Part shown: in pieces, positions 7,958 through 17,671 of the stretch
Numbering within the stretch: position 1 is the stretch's first letter
Layout of the letters: each line of letters opens with the position of its first letter
Origin: Pycnococcus provasolii
Lineage: Eukaryota > Chlorophyta > Pseudoscourfieldiophyceae > Pseudoscourfieldiales
Assembly: GCA_049487715.1 (NCBI GenBank)
Contig: CP150560.1
Location: forward strand, 496,001 to 560,000
DNA length: 64,000 nt
Reading direction: 5' to 3'
Notes under the pieces: model-generated
Databases searched by the model: none
What the model saw: the letters and a program-made list of their open reading frames with translations, nothing else
What the model was told of the DNA's origin: nothing
Made by a program: the position numbers and the translations under genes

Positions 7958-10900
7958 TCATCCGAGCAAGCCTTCAATACCACTCAAATCTTCGAGCAAG
8001 CTCACGACACGTTTCGCAGCCTTACTCACCGCTCCACCGCTGTCGCTCTCCAGCAACTCAGCAAGCGGGGGAACGAGCTCGGGAACCGTGAGCACAACCT
8101 CCTCGTTCAACCTCCTCACGACACGTTCCACGCAAGAGAGCCCGCGCAACTTGAACACCGATCCAGAGCAGTCGCGCACGCATGTTAGCATGCGGCGCAG
8201 CAGCGTCTTCCATCGCGCGCCACCGCTCGGCGAAGCGACATCCGCAGCCACGAAAGCCTCGCATGCCGAGCCGAGCGCCTCCGTGAATCGAGCTTCATCC
8301 CACGCGTGCTCACGTAGGCATCCGGTTGCCAGGCTCACCAGGCACTCGGCGTTGCCCAGCTTTCGCAGGCAATCGCCATCCTCCTCCAGCTTTCGCGTGC
8401 TCTCAAGATCGAGCAGCGAAGCGCTAGCCTCGTGCGCCAGAAGCACGACTTCGGCAGCACTGTCTGAGTTAGCCACGCCGCGCGCCACCACATCAAGAAT
8501 CCACGGGCCGACGAGCTCGAGCACAACGCTCCCAAGCCTCTGCGCGAGCGTCAAGCTGAGATTCAGGCTAAGCATGTCGTCCATCTCGAGCTTCGTCAGA
8601 TGTGCTGCGGCATCCTCGCTGCTCAGCTTTGCAAGCGTGTCAGCGAGCGCATCTGCTGCTGCGTCGCACTGCACCGCGGACGTCGAAGCGGCGGATGTGA
8701 TACAAGAGCAGATGTCGCCAGCCAGAGCGCGAGCGTCCACGTCACCCATCGTGCCGACGAGACGCTTCAGCAAAACGAGCGTGCTCTTCGCCTTATCGTC
8801 AACAATGCCGCCATTACCACTCTCATCTGCTGCAGCACCTTTCTTACGCCTCTTTGACGATCCCTTGTGCTGCTGCTGCTGCTGCTGCCCCACTTCCTTC
8901 ACCTCGGATTCCAAACAAGTTAAGCATGCAGGTACCGAGAGGCGAGGGGCAACACCACGCGCGAGTGCCGTGCAGGCACTGTCCCAGCCAGCACAGCCGC
9001 TAGCGGATGGCAAACTCAGCGCCTCAACCACCTTTGTCAGCTGCGCCTTGGCCAACATCCCGCCGAGAGTCGTGCACAACTGCGACACACAAGCCATTCC
9101 AGCCTCCAGCTCTTCGCTATCGGACGCCGCGAAGGTATCAGCCAGCAGCGAGTCAGCGAGCGACGGCAGGAGAGGAGTTGCGCGTCGACGCACCGCCGCC
9201 AGAAGAGCGTCCGCGGCGTAAAGGCGTTCCGTTCGCGCCTGTTCGCGATCGGATGCCATGAGGTGGGGCAACAAGGCCATGCATGGCGTGATTGCCGGCT
9301 CACGATCGAACGCCCTGGCGCAACGCGCACAGGCTGCCGCGGCGCGGTACCACGTCTCAGGCTTGCCCGAGACGCTCTTGCGCTTGCCGCCTCGATCAGA
9401 GGAACCACCTGATCCCGCAAGACCCTCGCACGCAGTCGTAAGCACGCCCAATGCTTCCTCCTCCTCCTCCTCCTCCTGGCGAATCGTGGATGACATGTCA
9501 TCCATCAGGCGTGCGAGCGTATCGCACGCACGGCGTTCAAGCGACAAAGTGGCAGCCTCAAGCGCCCCCACGCAGCATCGCGCAAGTTCAAGCGGCGGGA
9601 GCAATTCTTCCAGAGCATCGCGCAGATTGCGTGCGTGCTCATCATCGTCATCGCCTTGCCTATCAAGCCAGGCAACCTTGTACAGCTCTCTCATTCGCGG
9701 CACGACGACGTCTGCATCGGCGCCATCAGCCAAAATCGGCATCGAGTCGTCGTTTGAGAAGAACGCCATTTCGTCGTCGCCGTCTTCATCAACAGTTCGT
9801 CCCTGCAGCTGCAAGCGTCCAAGTTGGGCCACCTTCGATTCCACGGGCGTTCCCGCCGCGTCGGAGACGAGGCGCGCGAGTGCCGCAAGGCGAACATTCA
9901 CAGGGCATGCGCTCAGGCACGTGCTGCACATGCTGCCAGCTTCCGCGGGATCCATCGCAGAAAGACCTGCAAGCCTAACGCCGTTCGACGCAGCAGAATT
10001 GCCAACGCTCGACTGCAAAAGCGACGCACTGCCGTCCGCTCCCGACTGGCGCATGAGCAAGCCTCCCAAGATAGCAGCCACCGCCGGCGCTGCTGTGTCC
10101 TCGCCGGCTCCTCCGCACACCGCGCCAACCGCGTACATGACGACGCCGTCGCGGACGTGTGCAATGGCATCATTCGGCAAAGCCTTGAGCACATCGAGTA
10201 TGAAAAGAACGCAAGCATCGGCGTTTGAAAGTTCGGATGATTTCTGCCTTTTGCCTCGTCCGCTTGTTCCCACATTTCCTCCAGCCTCGCGCTGTGCCTG
10301 AAGCCATGGGATGAGAGCCTCGCGAAGCGCTGCATCGGCGAGTGCTACGTCCTCCTCCTCGGCAGCCAGTCCGAGACGACCTGCCGCCACTGCCGCGTCT
10401 ACCGCATGCGGTGCAACGACAGATGGTGACACCTGCGCCAAGCCACGCAATGCTCGCAGGGCGCAACGCCCTGTGTTCATAGATGCCTGGCGCACATCGC
10501 ACGCAACACGCAGAAGAAGTGGGGGAAGCGACGAGATGCACGCGGCGCTGCTGATCGTCTCCCCAGTTTCGCCGCAGCAGGCTTCGAGCGCAGCAAAGCA
10601 CAGGCAAATTGCATACGTGTCCTGCGCTGATGAGATGTCTGCCCCTCCCTCTTCGCCAACGCCAACTTCACCGTCAGCCAAGAGTGAACACACGAGACCA
10701 TGCGCTGCGTCTGCAACACCTGCAGGTGGCCTCTCTAGCCGCAGGACGAACTCAAGCGCTTTGCACGAGAGACGTAGGCGTGCCTCGGGCGACTTCGCCT
10801 CATCACTGGGATGCGCACCTTCCTTCCCATTGCTGTCATATATGATAAAGCACAACGCCCGCGCCATTTCGGAATGTTCTATCACCGAAGCGCGGAGAGA

Positions 10901-13900
10901 CGCTTCGGCCGCATCCGATGCCATACCCATGCCTTCACCGCCCTCAATCACAGCAAGCAGAGCTTCGACGAGCTCGACGAGCTGACCCTCGCCATGCGAT
11001 CCTGCACCTGAGGCTTGCAGCACACGTGGCACCGTCGACGCGGCGGATGCCGCGGACTGAGGCAAGAAAGCGGCTGCACGTAGGCACAGGAGTATGCTCG
11101 GGATTGCCGCAGCGGCTGCCAGCGGTGCTGATGCCACGGCGCGTGCGGCAACGAAGTCAAGTGAAGAGTCAAACCATTCATCCGAGGATGCCGCCATGGC
11201 ACGCCTTGCTGCCGCATTAGCGAGTGCCAAACGCGCTGGTGCGGCTGCAGCAGGCGTGCTTCCGTCATTGATATCAGCGCTCTCCACGAGCATACAATCA
11301 GCGATCTCGGCAAGTCCTGCGGCAGCAGCCGGCGGGGTGGTGTCATTCAACATCGCCATGGCACGGTCGCGCATATAACGTGACCAAGCCATTTTGTCGG
11401 TGTCTGCATCTGACAAAACTGCCGCGGCTGCGGCTGCCGTCTTTTTATGAGGCCTGCCGCGTGCTTTCGTGGACGGCGTCGCCGCTTGCCGTTGAGCAGC
11501 TTCTATACCAATAGTCCAATGAATGGCAGCACGTGCAACGTCAACGGAAATAGCGCCGTGCGTTGCCGCGCAAGACTCTGGTGAGGTTGCATCCTTGAGT
11601 GCAGATATAAGGCGAGCGAGCGACGTCGCCTCGAGGCGCTCGGGAGCGGCTAACGATGCAGAGCCATGCTGCAGGATTCGATCGATCGTTGCGCATGCCG
11701 CCGTCCTCGTCTCAGCGGGTGCCGCCTTCACAGCATCTGCAAGCACCTGAGCAGCCTCGGCAAGCGGTGTGAGCGCCGATGTAGCCGCGGCACGCACTAC
11801 ACCGCTGCGTGCGCCGTGTGCAGCAGCGAGCACGTTTGGAAGGATTACCATCTGCAGCGTTTCTAGAGAGGCGCACGCCGCGAGTGGCATTGCCGATGTT
11901 GAAGTTGCAGCGGTGCTCGTGAACTTTGCGACGGCTTTAATTGCGGATACCGCCGCCTTCGTATCCTCCGCCTTGGTGCCATCCTCGAGCTCGCCAACCG
12001 AAGTTTCATTCGACACGGATAGGAGCAGGATGTCAACAAGCGCACTTGCCTCGCCAAAGGCTGATGCGACAGCCGCATCAGCCGCATCCTCCCCGCCCAG
12101 CTTTGCACGCTCGACGCGCGCTCTCAGGGAGCACACCGCTCTCACCTCGGTATCGTCCATCCGCACGAGGGCGCGTGATAGCCACAATCGCAACAGCGAG
12201 GCACGTCCATCCCATGCAGACTCTTCGGCATTGTTCAGAAGGGCGAGACGTAGCTGACGCGATGCCACACGCCATGCCATCCACGGGCTCTGCGCACGCA
12301 TTTGCCAGTTTCGCACGCCGATCTCGCCCTCAATCGCGGCAGCGTCCCAGCTGCTGCCCTCACGCAAGGCTTTCACGTCGTTTTCCACGCCACCATCTTG
12401 CTCGAGCTTCAACAACTCAAACGCTTTGTCAATTAGTGCCAGTTTGGCCACTCCATCGCCTCGTGTCACGAAGCCAGTTAATGCGAGCAATGCCACGTGG
12501 CTTGCCGCACTTGGCGGGGGTGGGATTAAGGCAGCTGTGAAGCAGGATGCATCTGGCGAAGAGTCAATGAGCGCACTGATAAGGTGCACGACGCCTTGCG
12601 CGTGCCACTCACAGCGATCGGACGCCACTGTGTGCGGCTCGAGAGCTGCAGCCTGCTTGCCACGCTTCTTCGCCTCAGACTTTGATTTTCCACTTCCATC
12701 CTCGCCCGTCGATCCGGAAACTTGGTGCCATTCTCTTAGCATTTTCCATTCGCCGTCACCTAAACAGGCAAGCACGCCGTTGCGGCACGTCTCCAGTGCT
12801 ACGCAGCAGCTCACCGCCGCCTTGCGCATAGGTTTTCTCGAAGGAACGAGCACGTCGCATGCTGCGTCAATGATGCGCCACGTGCATGAATTAGCAAGGC
12901 CTGGGTTAGCTTCTGGAATGTGGGTAGCGAGCACCGCGCAAGCGCGCTTTGCCACCGTTGCAGCGTCCGAAGCGTCAGCGCGCATACGTGAACCACTTGC
13001 TGCGGACGAAGCTGCTTTCATGGCAGCCTCGGCGCACGTGGGCGTAGTCCATAGCGCAGGTGTGCGCAGTGCCGCGCGCGCCACGGCAGCATCCGCATCC
13101 ATGGCTAGGGAAATTGCGGCAGTGGCAACTTGCACGGGCGAAATACCAGCCGCTGCATCTGCCACTGCTTCTTCTTCATCGTCACCCGCTGTCGTTCCGT
13201 TCGCAGATGGGGCGGCGGCAGCAGCAAGCTGTTTCAGTGCAGCCTTGCGAGCATCCGCCGAAGCCGATGTGACGCCTGAGCTCGCCGAAATTCCAAAGCC
13301 AGGGATCGGCGCAGCGGCTCCGCCGCCGAGTGCTCGCTGCAGGAATGCCTCGAGAGGTTCGTTCGCTGTGCGCGATTCCTCAGCCGACGCTTTGTGATGC
13401 TTGTGACGTCTCTTTTTCTTCTTCACGGAAGACTCTTCCCCCGACATCGGCGATAATGGTCCCGACGCCTCCTTAGCATCTTGAGAACCAGTCGTCAAGG
13501 CGGCGTCCACCGCACGCGCAACATCATCCGGCGCAGCGTCTGCCATCGTGCGCAGTACATCCGTCATCGTCTCGAGGACAGCAGCGACATCTTCGTCAAC
13601 CTGCGCCGATTCACCCTCCGAGTCCGCGAGTGCTAGCCTCACTACGCGGATGCACTCTGTTGCCATGGCCCGTCGGGTATCGGGTAGTAGCTTTACGTGT
13701 CCCATTAGCGACGCGAAATCGCGCAGCGTTGCCCGCGCGTAGCGTCCGGCGGACACATCTCGAGCATGCATGAGCAGGGATCCCAGCGTCTGGTGCACAA
13801 GAGGCGCGACTCGCTCGGCGGGATACGACTCCAGCACTCCTGTAAGATCACGTACGAGCCTTGCGCCTCCCATTTGCTTGCTGAGCGCCACGTACGCGTC

Positions 13901-14932
13901 CGTGGGCAGAAATGCCGCCGCGGTGCCACGTGGGGCGCTAGTCACGCTAGCTAGACACGCAACCAGCATTTTGCTGTGAGCAGGAGCATGCGCGGACGAA
14001 CATGCACGGGAAATTGCGATGACGAGAGCGTTAATCGCGGCGTCGGCGAGCGGCGTCGTCCCATGCGCGAGGTGAACGGCAATCGTTGCACATGCGCTCT
14101 GGAATCTGCTGTGCGGGCTGCCAGGCTGTGCCGGCCCACCGAGTCCCGCATGCAGCGTTGGCAGCAGTGCTCTCACAAGATGCTCCCTCGCTGCGCTGTT
14201 TGTGCTCGCGTTGAGCGCAGCGTGCGCGGTGCTCACGAAAAGGCTCATCCACCGCGCGTTACCCGCATCACGCATACACGTGCGCGCCGTCTCCGCGAAC
14301 CACCTCACGAGCTCGGCGTGGTCCGACGGCGCAGCCACGCGAGAGAGGAGCGTTTCTCTCGCAAGCGGTGCCCCCGCTCGTTGGCACGGTCTCAGCCAGC
14401 TCCATCTGCGGTGCTGGGCGAGCGCTCTTTCGTCGACGCAGCGCAGCAGCCTGGCGAAAGCCGGCGTTTCGTGCATGGGCATGGCCATCGCCATGAGCGC
14501 GTCCAGGTCGCGCACGTGCACGCGGTATGCGCGCATTAGAAACTCCAAGCACTTGTTCGCTCGGCTTGTTCCAAAGTGCGGCGCTAGCATTCTCAGGAAC
14601 GCGTGCAAGTTGCTTGCGAATCTCTCCGCAGCCGGCGGCGCCATGAGTTCGCGTGCGGACTTCTGCGCAGCCGCCGGTCCGAACAGCGACTTCGCGAACG
14701 CGTCAAATTTCGGATCCTTCGCCGTCAGCTCAGCCACGCCGTTGCGCGCCGCATCCAGCAGCGTTGCGAGCGACGTGTCGTTGGCTTGCTGCACGCTGTC
14801 GAACAGCATCGACGCCGCCAAGCCATCTGCGGCGCCGGGGGCCGCTGCGCCTGCTTGTTGTCCCGCGTTGTGGGCGAGTGCGCCGAGCTGAGCTCCGAGC
14901 AGCGTGCTGGAGGGGGCGAATGTGTGCGACAT
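7958..14932 (-). CDS. HEATR1: HEATR1/UTP10, U3 small-subunit processome protein
   Basis: One uninterrupted 2324-residue frame from the ATG at 14932 (context ACCATGT); the frame extends left of this but without ATG. The N-terminus has the U3snoRNP10/UTP10 signature: SMLFDSVQQAND, a predicted helix ending FLRMLAPHFGTSRANKCLEFL, then LDALMAMAMPMHETPAFARLL, matching the family's cleW-i and LPYHe blocks. The body is a long HEAT-repeat array with Ala-rich helices and low-complexity loops. The C-terminal 50 residues (EEVVLTVPELVPPLAELLES) match the BP28 C-terminal domain. The protein acts in the nucleolus in Pol I transcription and early 18S processing. It is somewhat longer than the human protein (about 2140). 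Intronless over 7 kb. It is tail-to-tail with the RCC1-like gene. Confidence 0.9.
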   Translation of the reverse strand: MSHTFAPSSTLLGAQLGALAHNAGQQAGAAAPGAADGLAASMLFDSVQQANDTSLATLLDAARNGVAELTAKDPKFDAFAKSLFGPAAAQKSARELMAPPAAERFASNLHAFLRMLAPHFGTSRANKCLEFLMRAYRVHVRDLDALMAMAMPMHETPAFARLLRCVDERALAQHRRWSWLRPCQRAGAPLARETLLSRVAAPSDHAELVRWFAETARTCMRDAGNARWMSLFVSTAHAALNASTNSAAREHLVRALLPTLHAGLGGPAQPGSPHSRFQSACATIAVHLAHGTTPLADAAINALVIAISRACSSAHAPAHSKMLVACLASVTSAPRGTAAAFLPTDAYVALSKQMGGARLVRDLTGVLESYPAERVAPLVHQTLGSLLMHARDVSAGRYARATLRDFASLMGHVKLLPDTRRAMATECIRVVRLALADSEGESAQVDEDVAAVLETMTDVLRTMADAAPDDVARAVDAALTTGSQDAKEASGPLSPMSGEESSVKKKKRRHKHHKASAEESRTANEPLEAFLQRALGGGAAAPIPGFGISASSGVTSASADARKAALKQLAAAAAPSANGTTAGDDEEEAVADAAAGISPVQVATAAISLAMDADAAVARAALRTPALWTTPTCAEAAMKAASSAASGSRMRADASDAATVAKRACAVLATHIPEANPGLANSCTWRIIDAACDVLVPSRKPMRKAAVSCCVALETCRNGVLACLGDGEWKMLREWHQVSGSTGEDGSGKSKSEAKKRGKQAAALEPHTVASDRCEWHAQGVVHLISALIDSSPDASCFTAALIPPPPSAASHVALLALTGFVTRGDGVAKLALIDKAFELLKLEQDGGVENDVKALREGSSWDAAAIEGEIGVRNWQMRAQSPWMAWRVASRQLRLALLNNAEESAWDGRASLLRLWLSRALVRMDDTEVRAVCSLRARVERAKLGGEDAADAAVASAFGEASALVDILLLSVSNETSVGELEDGTKAEDTKAAVSAIKAVAKFTSTAATSTSAMPLAACASLETLQMVILPNVLAAAHGARSGVVRAAATSALTPLAEAAQVLADAVKAAPAETRTAACATIDRILQHGSASLAAPERLEATSLARLISALKDATSPESCAATHGAISVDVARAAIHWTIGIEAAQRQAATPSTKARGRPHKKTAAAAAAVLSDADTDKMAWSRYMRDRAMAMLNDTTPPAAAAGLAEIADCMLVESADINDGSTPAAAAPARLALANAAARRAMAASSDEWFDSSLDFVAARAVASAPLAAAAAIPSILLCLRAAAFLPQSAASAASTVPRVLQASGAGSHGEGQLVELVEALLAVIEGGEGMGMASDAAEASLRASVIEHSEMARALCFIIYDSNGKEGAHPSDEAKSPEARLRLSCKALEFVLRLERPPAGVADAAHGLVCSLLADGEVGVGEEGGADISSAQDTYAICLCFAALEACCGETGETISSAACISSLPPLLLRVACDVRQASMNTGRCALRALRGLAQVSPSVVAPHAVDAAVAAGRLGLAAEEEDVALADAALREALIPWLQAQREAGGNVGTSGRGKRQKSSELSNADACVLFILDVLKALPNDAIAHVRDGVVMYAVGAVCGGAGEDTAAPAVAAILGGLLMRQSGADGSASLLQSSVGNSAASNGVRLAGLSAMDPAEAGSMCSTCLSACPVNVRLAALARLVSDAAGTPVESKVAQLGRLQLQGRTVDEDGDDEMAFFSNDDSMPILADGADADVVVPRMRELYKVAWLDRQGDDDDEHARNLRDALEELLPPLELARCCVGALEAATLSLERRACDTLARLMDDMSSTIRQEEEEEEEALGVLTTACEGLAGSGGSSDRGGKRKSVSGKPETWYRAAAACARCARAFDREPAITPCMALLPHLMASDREQARTERLYAADALLAAVRRRATPLLPSLADSLLADTFAASDSEELEAGMACVSQLCTTLGGMLAKAQLTKVVEALSLPSASGCAGWDSACTALARGVAPRLSVPACLTCLESEVKEVGQQQQQQHKGSSKRRKKGAAADESGNGGIVDDKAKSTLVLLKRLVGTMGDVDARALAGDICSCITSAASTSAVQCDAAADALADTLAKLSSEDAAAHLTKLEMDDMLSLNLSLTLAQRLGSVVLELVGPWILDVVARGVANSDSAAEVVLLAHEASASLLDLESTRKLEEDGDCLRKLGNAECLVSLATGCLREHAWDEARFTEALGSACEAFVAADVASPSGGARWKTLLRRMLTCVRDCSGSVFKLRGLSCVERVVRRLNEEVVLTVPELVPPLAELLESDSGGAVSKAAKRVVSLLEDLSGIEGLLG

Positions 14933-15116
14933 GGTGGAGTGCACGTGCGTGGGCGTAGGCGGAGGCGGCGCCACACACGAAGCAAAAAAGCAGGCCGAAA
15001 GCAGGCCTGGAGGATGGGCGTTTTGGGGATGGGATGCCGGCGCCGCCGCCAAGAAGAACAGGGAACGGACTGTTTCGGCGTTTCCCCCTCAGTTCCCCCT
15101 CACGTCTCACGTCTCA

Positions 15117-15155
15117 ATTGGGGTTTCAGAAGAACCCCCCGGGAGTTCGGGGTTT
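15117..15155 (-). promoter_or_regulatory. AAACCCCGAA motif upstream of HEATR1
   Basis: The exact 10-mer AAACCCCGAA lies on the minus strand at 15155-15146, about 215 bases upstream of the HEATR1 ATG, with a related GAAACCCCAA at about 15126-15117. It recurs in several other promoters of this window. Confidence 0.5.
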
Positions 15156-15186
15156 CATCTGGTTCACGTTTCATCCTTCATAGTCG

Positions 15187-16389
15187 TTACTTGAATAGTA
15201 TCCGCTGCCGCACGCGCGCTGCCGCCCTTGATGCCAAGCACACGTGCACCGCTATCGCGCCGCACAGATACGCGCCGTGCATGAGAAACCGCCTCGTTGA
15301 CGCAGACAGGGGCACGCCGCCGCCGCGGGCGGGCTGACGTCCCCCGCGGGAGGGTGCGGCACGCTGGCGTCGCGAACCCTCGTTCAAGCGACGGGGCTGG
15401 CCGCGCCCACTCCATCGAGCACCGGATGCAGCGGAGCGCAGTCCCGCCAACTTCGCGCAGAGGTGAATTAAGACAGGTCGCGCGTGCACGCGAAGGATTC
15501 CGGCGCTGATCCCTGCAATGCGGGACACGAAAACAAGAGACACTCCTCCACCTACGGATGCCCAAGTCGGCGGCATGATGAGATAACGCATGGCGTCTTC
15601 CATAATCAGCTTTACCCACGGCGTGTACTCGATGGGAAACTTCACGGGGAGAAAGAAGTACATCCGCATGGTGGTTTGCATTCCAGCCATTTCCTCGCCG
15701 AGCACGGCTTCCATCGAATCCGCAATCATGCCCGCACCGCAGCAGCCGTCGAAGAAGTACGTGTCACTCGACAGGACGCCAAGTTTGTGCGCGATGGCCG
15801 CGCCCCCGACTGTGAGCGATGCTGAGGTGAGCGCGCAAATGGCCACGTCTTTCACGAGCGTTTCTGTTCCCCTTCGCTTCTCAAGCATTTCACCCGTGGT
15901 GACTATATTTGCGAGAGACATGATCCACTGTTCCCACGACGTATGCATGAGGTGGCACGAAATAAGCCTGCGCAGTTGTCCACCACCTCGAAGCACGGCG
16001 TGCGGATTCAGCGCGTCGTCCAAAAAGTTGCGCTGAACGAGCATAGGTACAGTGATGCTGAGCGCGGTTGCAAGCGTAGCCATCGGCGGTTTGGTCTCGT
16101 GTCTCCCACCTCCTCCTCTTCTTCTTCCACCTCTCGTGGTGCCCCCTCTTTGCGATGAGAGTTTCCAGTTATCAAACTGTCGCACAAGAAAAGGCTGCAG
16201 CGTGGATGCGGCTAAAAAGATCAGGTGGATTTGGTGCAAGGACAAGTCAGAGGGGTCGAACTCAACGGGTACGTTGACTGGCGCCCGGCTGGTACCCAGC
16301 CACAATCGGTCTGCCGACGCGAGCATTCTATCTTTTTTGCTGTTTGCGTGTTGTTGTCTTCGTTTCATCGGCGGAGTGGGAAACGACAT
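15187..16389 (-). CDS. Rhomboid-like membrane protein, probably catalytically inactive
   Basis: 400 codons from the ATG at 16389. The middle resembles rhomboid intramembrane proteases: LRRLISCHLMHTSWEQWIM followed by SLANIVTTGEMLEKRRG (the usual WRL..F.H.s..Hl..N....G..lE pattern), then a membrane helix and DGCCGAG where active rhomboids have GASGA. The serine position is Cys, and the last core helix (WASVGGGVSLVF) lacks the catalytic His of AHxxG. The N-terminal 60 residues are basic and could target an organelle. A final hydrophobic segment near 375-393 follows an Arg/Gly-rich stretch. It may be an iRhom-like or derlin-like pseudoprotease. The family call is moderate; inactivity follows from the missing residues. 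Confidence 0.6.
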   Translation of the reverse strand: MSFPTPPMKRRQQHANSKKDRMLASADRLWLGTSRAPVNVPVEFDPSDLSLHQIHLIFLAASTLQPFLVRQFDNWKLSSQRGGTTRGGRRRGGGGRHETKPPMATLATALSITVPMLVQRNFLDDALNPHAVLRGGGQLRRLISCHLMHTSWEQWIMSLANIVTTGEMLEKRRGTETLVKDVAICALTSASLTVGGAAIAHKLGVLSSDTYFFDGCCGAGMIADSMEAVLGEEMAGMQTTMRMYFFLPVKFPIEYTPWVKLIMEDAMRYLIMPPTWASVGGGVSLVFVSRIAGISAGILRVHARPVLIHLCAKLAGLRSAASGARWSGRGQPRRLNEGSRRQRAAPSRGGRQPARGGGVPLSASTRRFLMHGAYLCGAIAVHVCLASRAAARVRQRILFK

Positions 16390-17671
16390 GATGAGTTCTT
16401 ACTTTATTCAGTCTATTCAGTTATGCGTGACGTGACACCGATGAAGACGACGACGACGACGACGACGACGTGGCGCAGAATGATGGGCGCCGCCGCCGAT
16501 CAGTATCGGAACTGTTTAGGGGATCGAATTTCCTGATCGAATTTGGATCGAATTCCGGCCGGGTAGTTCGGGGTTCGCTTTTGGCTCTGTGTCCTCAATG
16601 ACCACCTTCTTTATCGATGCCCATCAACCCAACAATATGGCGCTTGCCTGCGAAGGAACAACTTCTGTATGGGATCGCCTGACCATCCTATGGGAGTTGG
16701 CGCGCAACCTCATCATCTGTTCTCCCTTTTACACAGGACTACACAGCAGGCAGCGCGTTGTACCGAAACCCTCCTTTCCTACACCGTGTTCGCGCGCAAT
16801 TTACACCTATTCTTCGCAGCGAGACGGGCCTCTGTACATAAGTTGATAAAGAAGGTCAGGTGATTGATCAGGAGCACGGAAAGCGGGAAAGCACAACGCC
16901 ATTCGTGAACGGCGAGAAAAACGAACCCTGAAGACGAAGACGAAGACGAAGACGAAGAAGACGATTGGAAGACGAAAAAAGAAAAGGGGCGACCTGCCAC
17001 CAAGATGACATGTGCATGAGCCTCCCTCATGGGTCATGGGTGAGAGAACAGCAGAAGAAGAAGAAGAAAGCGCGGAAAAACCACAGGCCAACCGACAAAG
17101 AGACTGAGGGAGCCAGTGCAGCACAATGTGTAATAAGTCGGGGATCAGGTCCCACCTCCCCTCCCCTCCCCTCCCGCCACGTCCGGTGTCCGGTGTCCGG
17201 TGCGGGTAGGAAGGAAGTACTAAGTACCAGGTACGCTGTACGGTTTTACGCCGACCAAAGCCTCTTCCCGCTTTTTCTTCCCCCTCCCCCCCGCCTAACA
17301 AACACCCACAAGGCCCCCGCTCGTGGGCTGGCTTGCACGCCCCATCACTCTCGGCCATCACGCGCCATCAATCACATACATCACTGGCGTAGGGTACAGG
17401 ACATTGTTGTGTGTTACGCGTAGGGTACGTGCTTGCTTGCTCGCTTCTTCGTGTGTGGTGTGTGTGTGTGTGTGTGTGTGTGGTGCTCTTCTTCTTCTTT
17501 CCCTTCCCTTCCCTTCGCTTGCTTCATTGACTGTGCCTTCTTTCATCTTTCCTCACATCTATACACACACATGTGCACATCCCTCCCTCCCTCCATCCGT
17601 TTCAGTTTCGTGCTTGTGATTTTTGAGGTTCTCGTGAACACCACCCAGGAATCTCCCTCGTTATTCGTACT
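16390..17671. other. Long divergent promoter region, no confident gene
   Basis: Contains the variant TTCGGGGTTC (16567-16576), a (GAC)n tract at 16440-16470, a GAAGAC-rich tract at 16930-16965, C-rich pentamers (CCCCT) at 17157-17176 and a (TG)n tract at 17455-17482. An 85-codon frame at 16589-16846 from an ATG is the only ORF of note and has no recognisable features. The rightmost 300 bases are probably the promoter and 5' UTR of the F-box gene. Confidence 0.45.

Noticed and set aside
7800-9221. 473-codon plus-strand frame overlapping the HEATR1 3' end
   Set aside because: Ser/Ala/Arg-rich shadow of a GC-rich coding strand; HEATR1 has clear family motifs on the other strand.
16545-16565. 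GATCGAATTCCGGCC, resembling a tRNA B box
   Set aside because: No D arm, anticodon arm or pairing acceptor could be found around it in either normal or permuted order.
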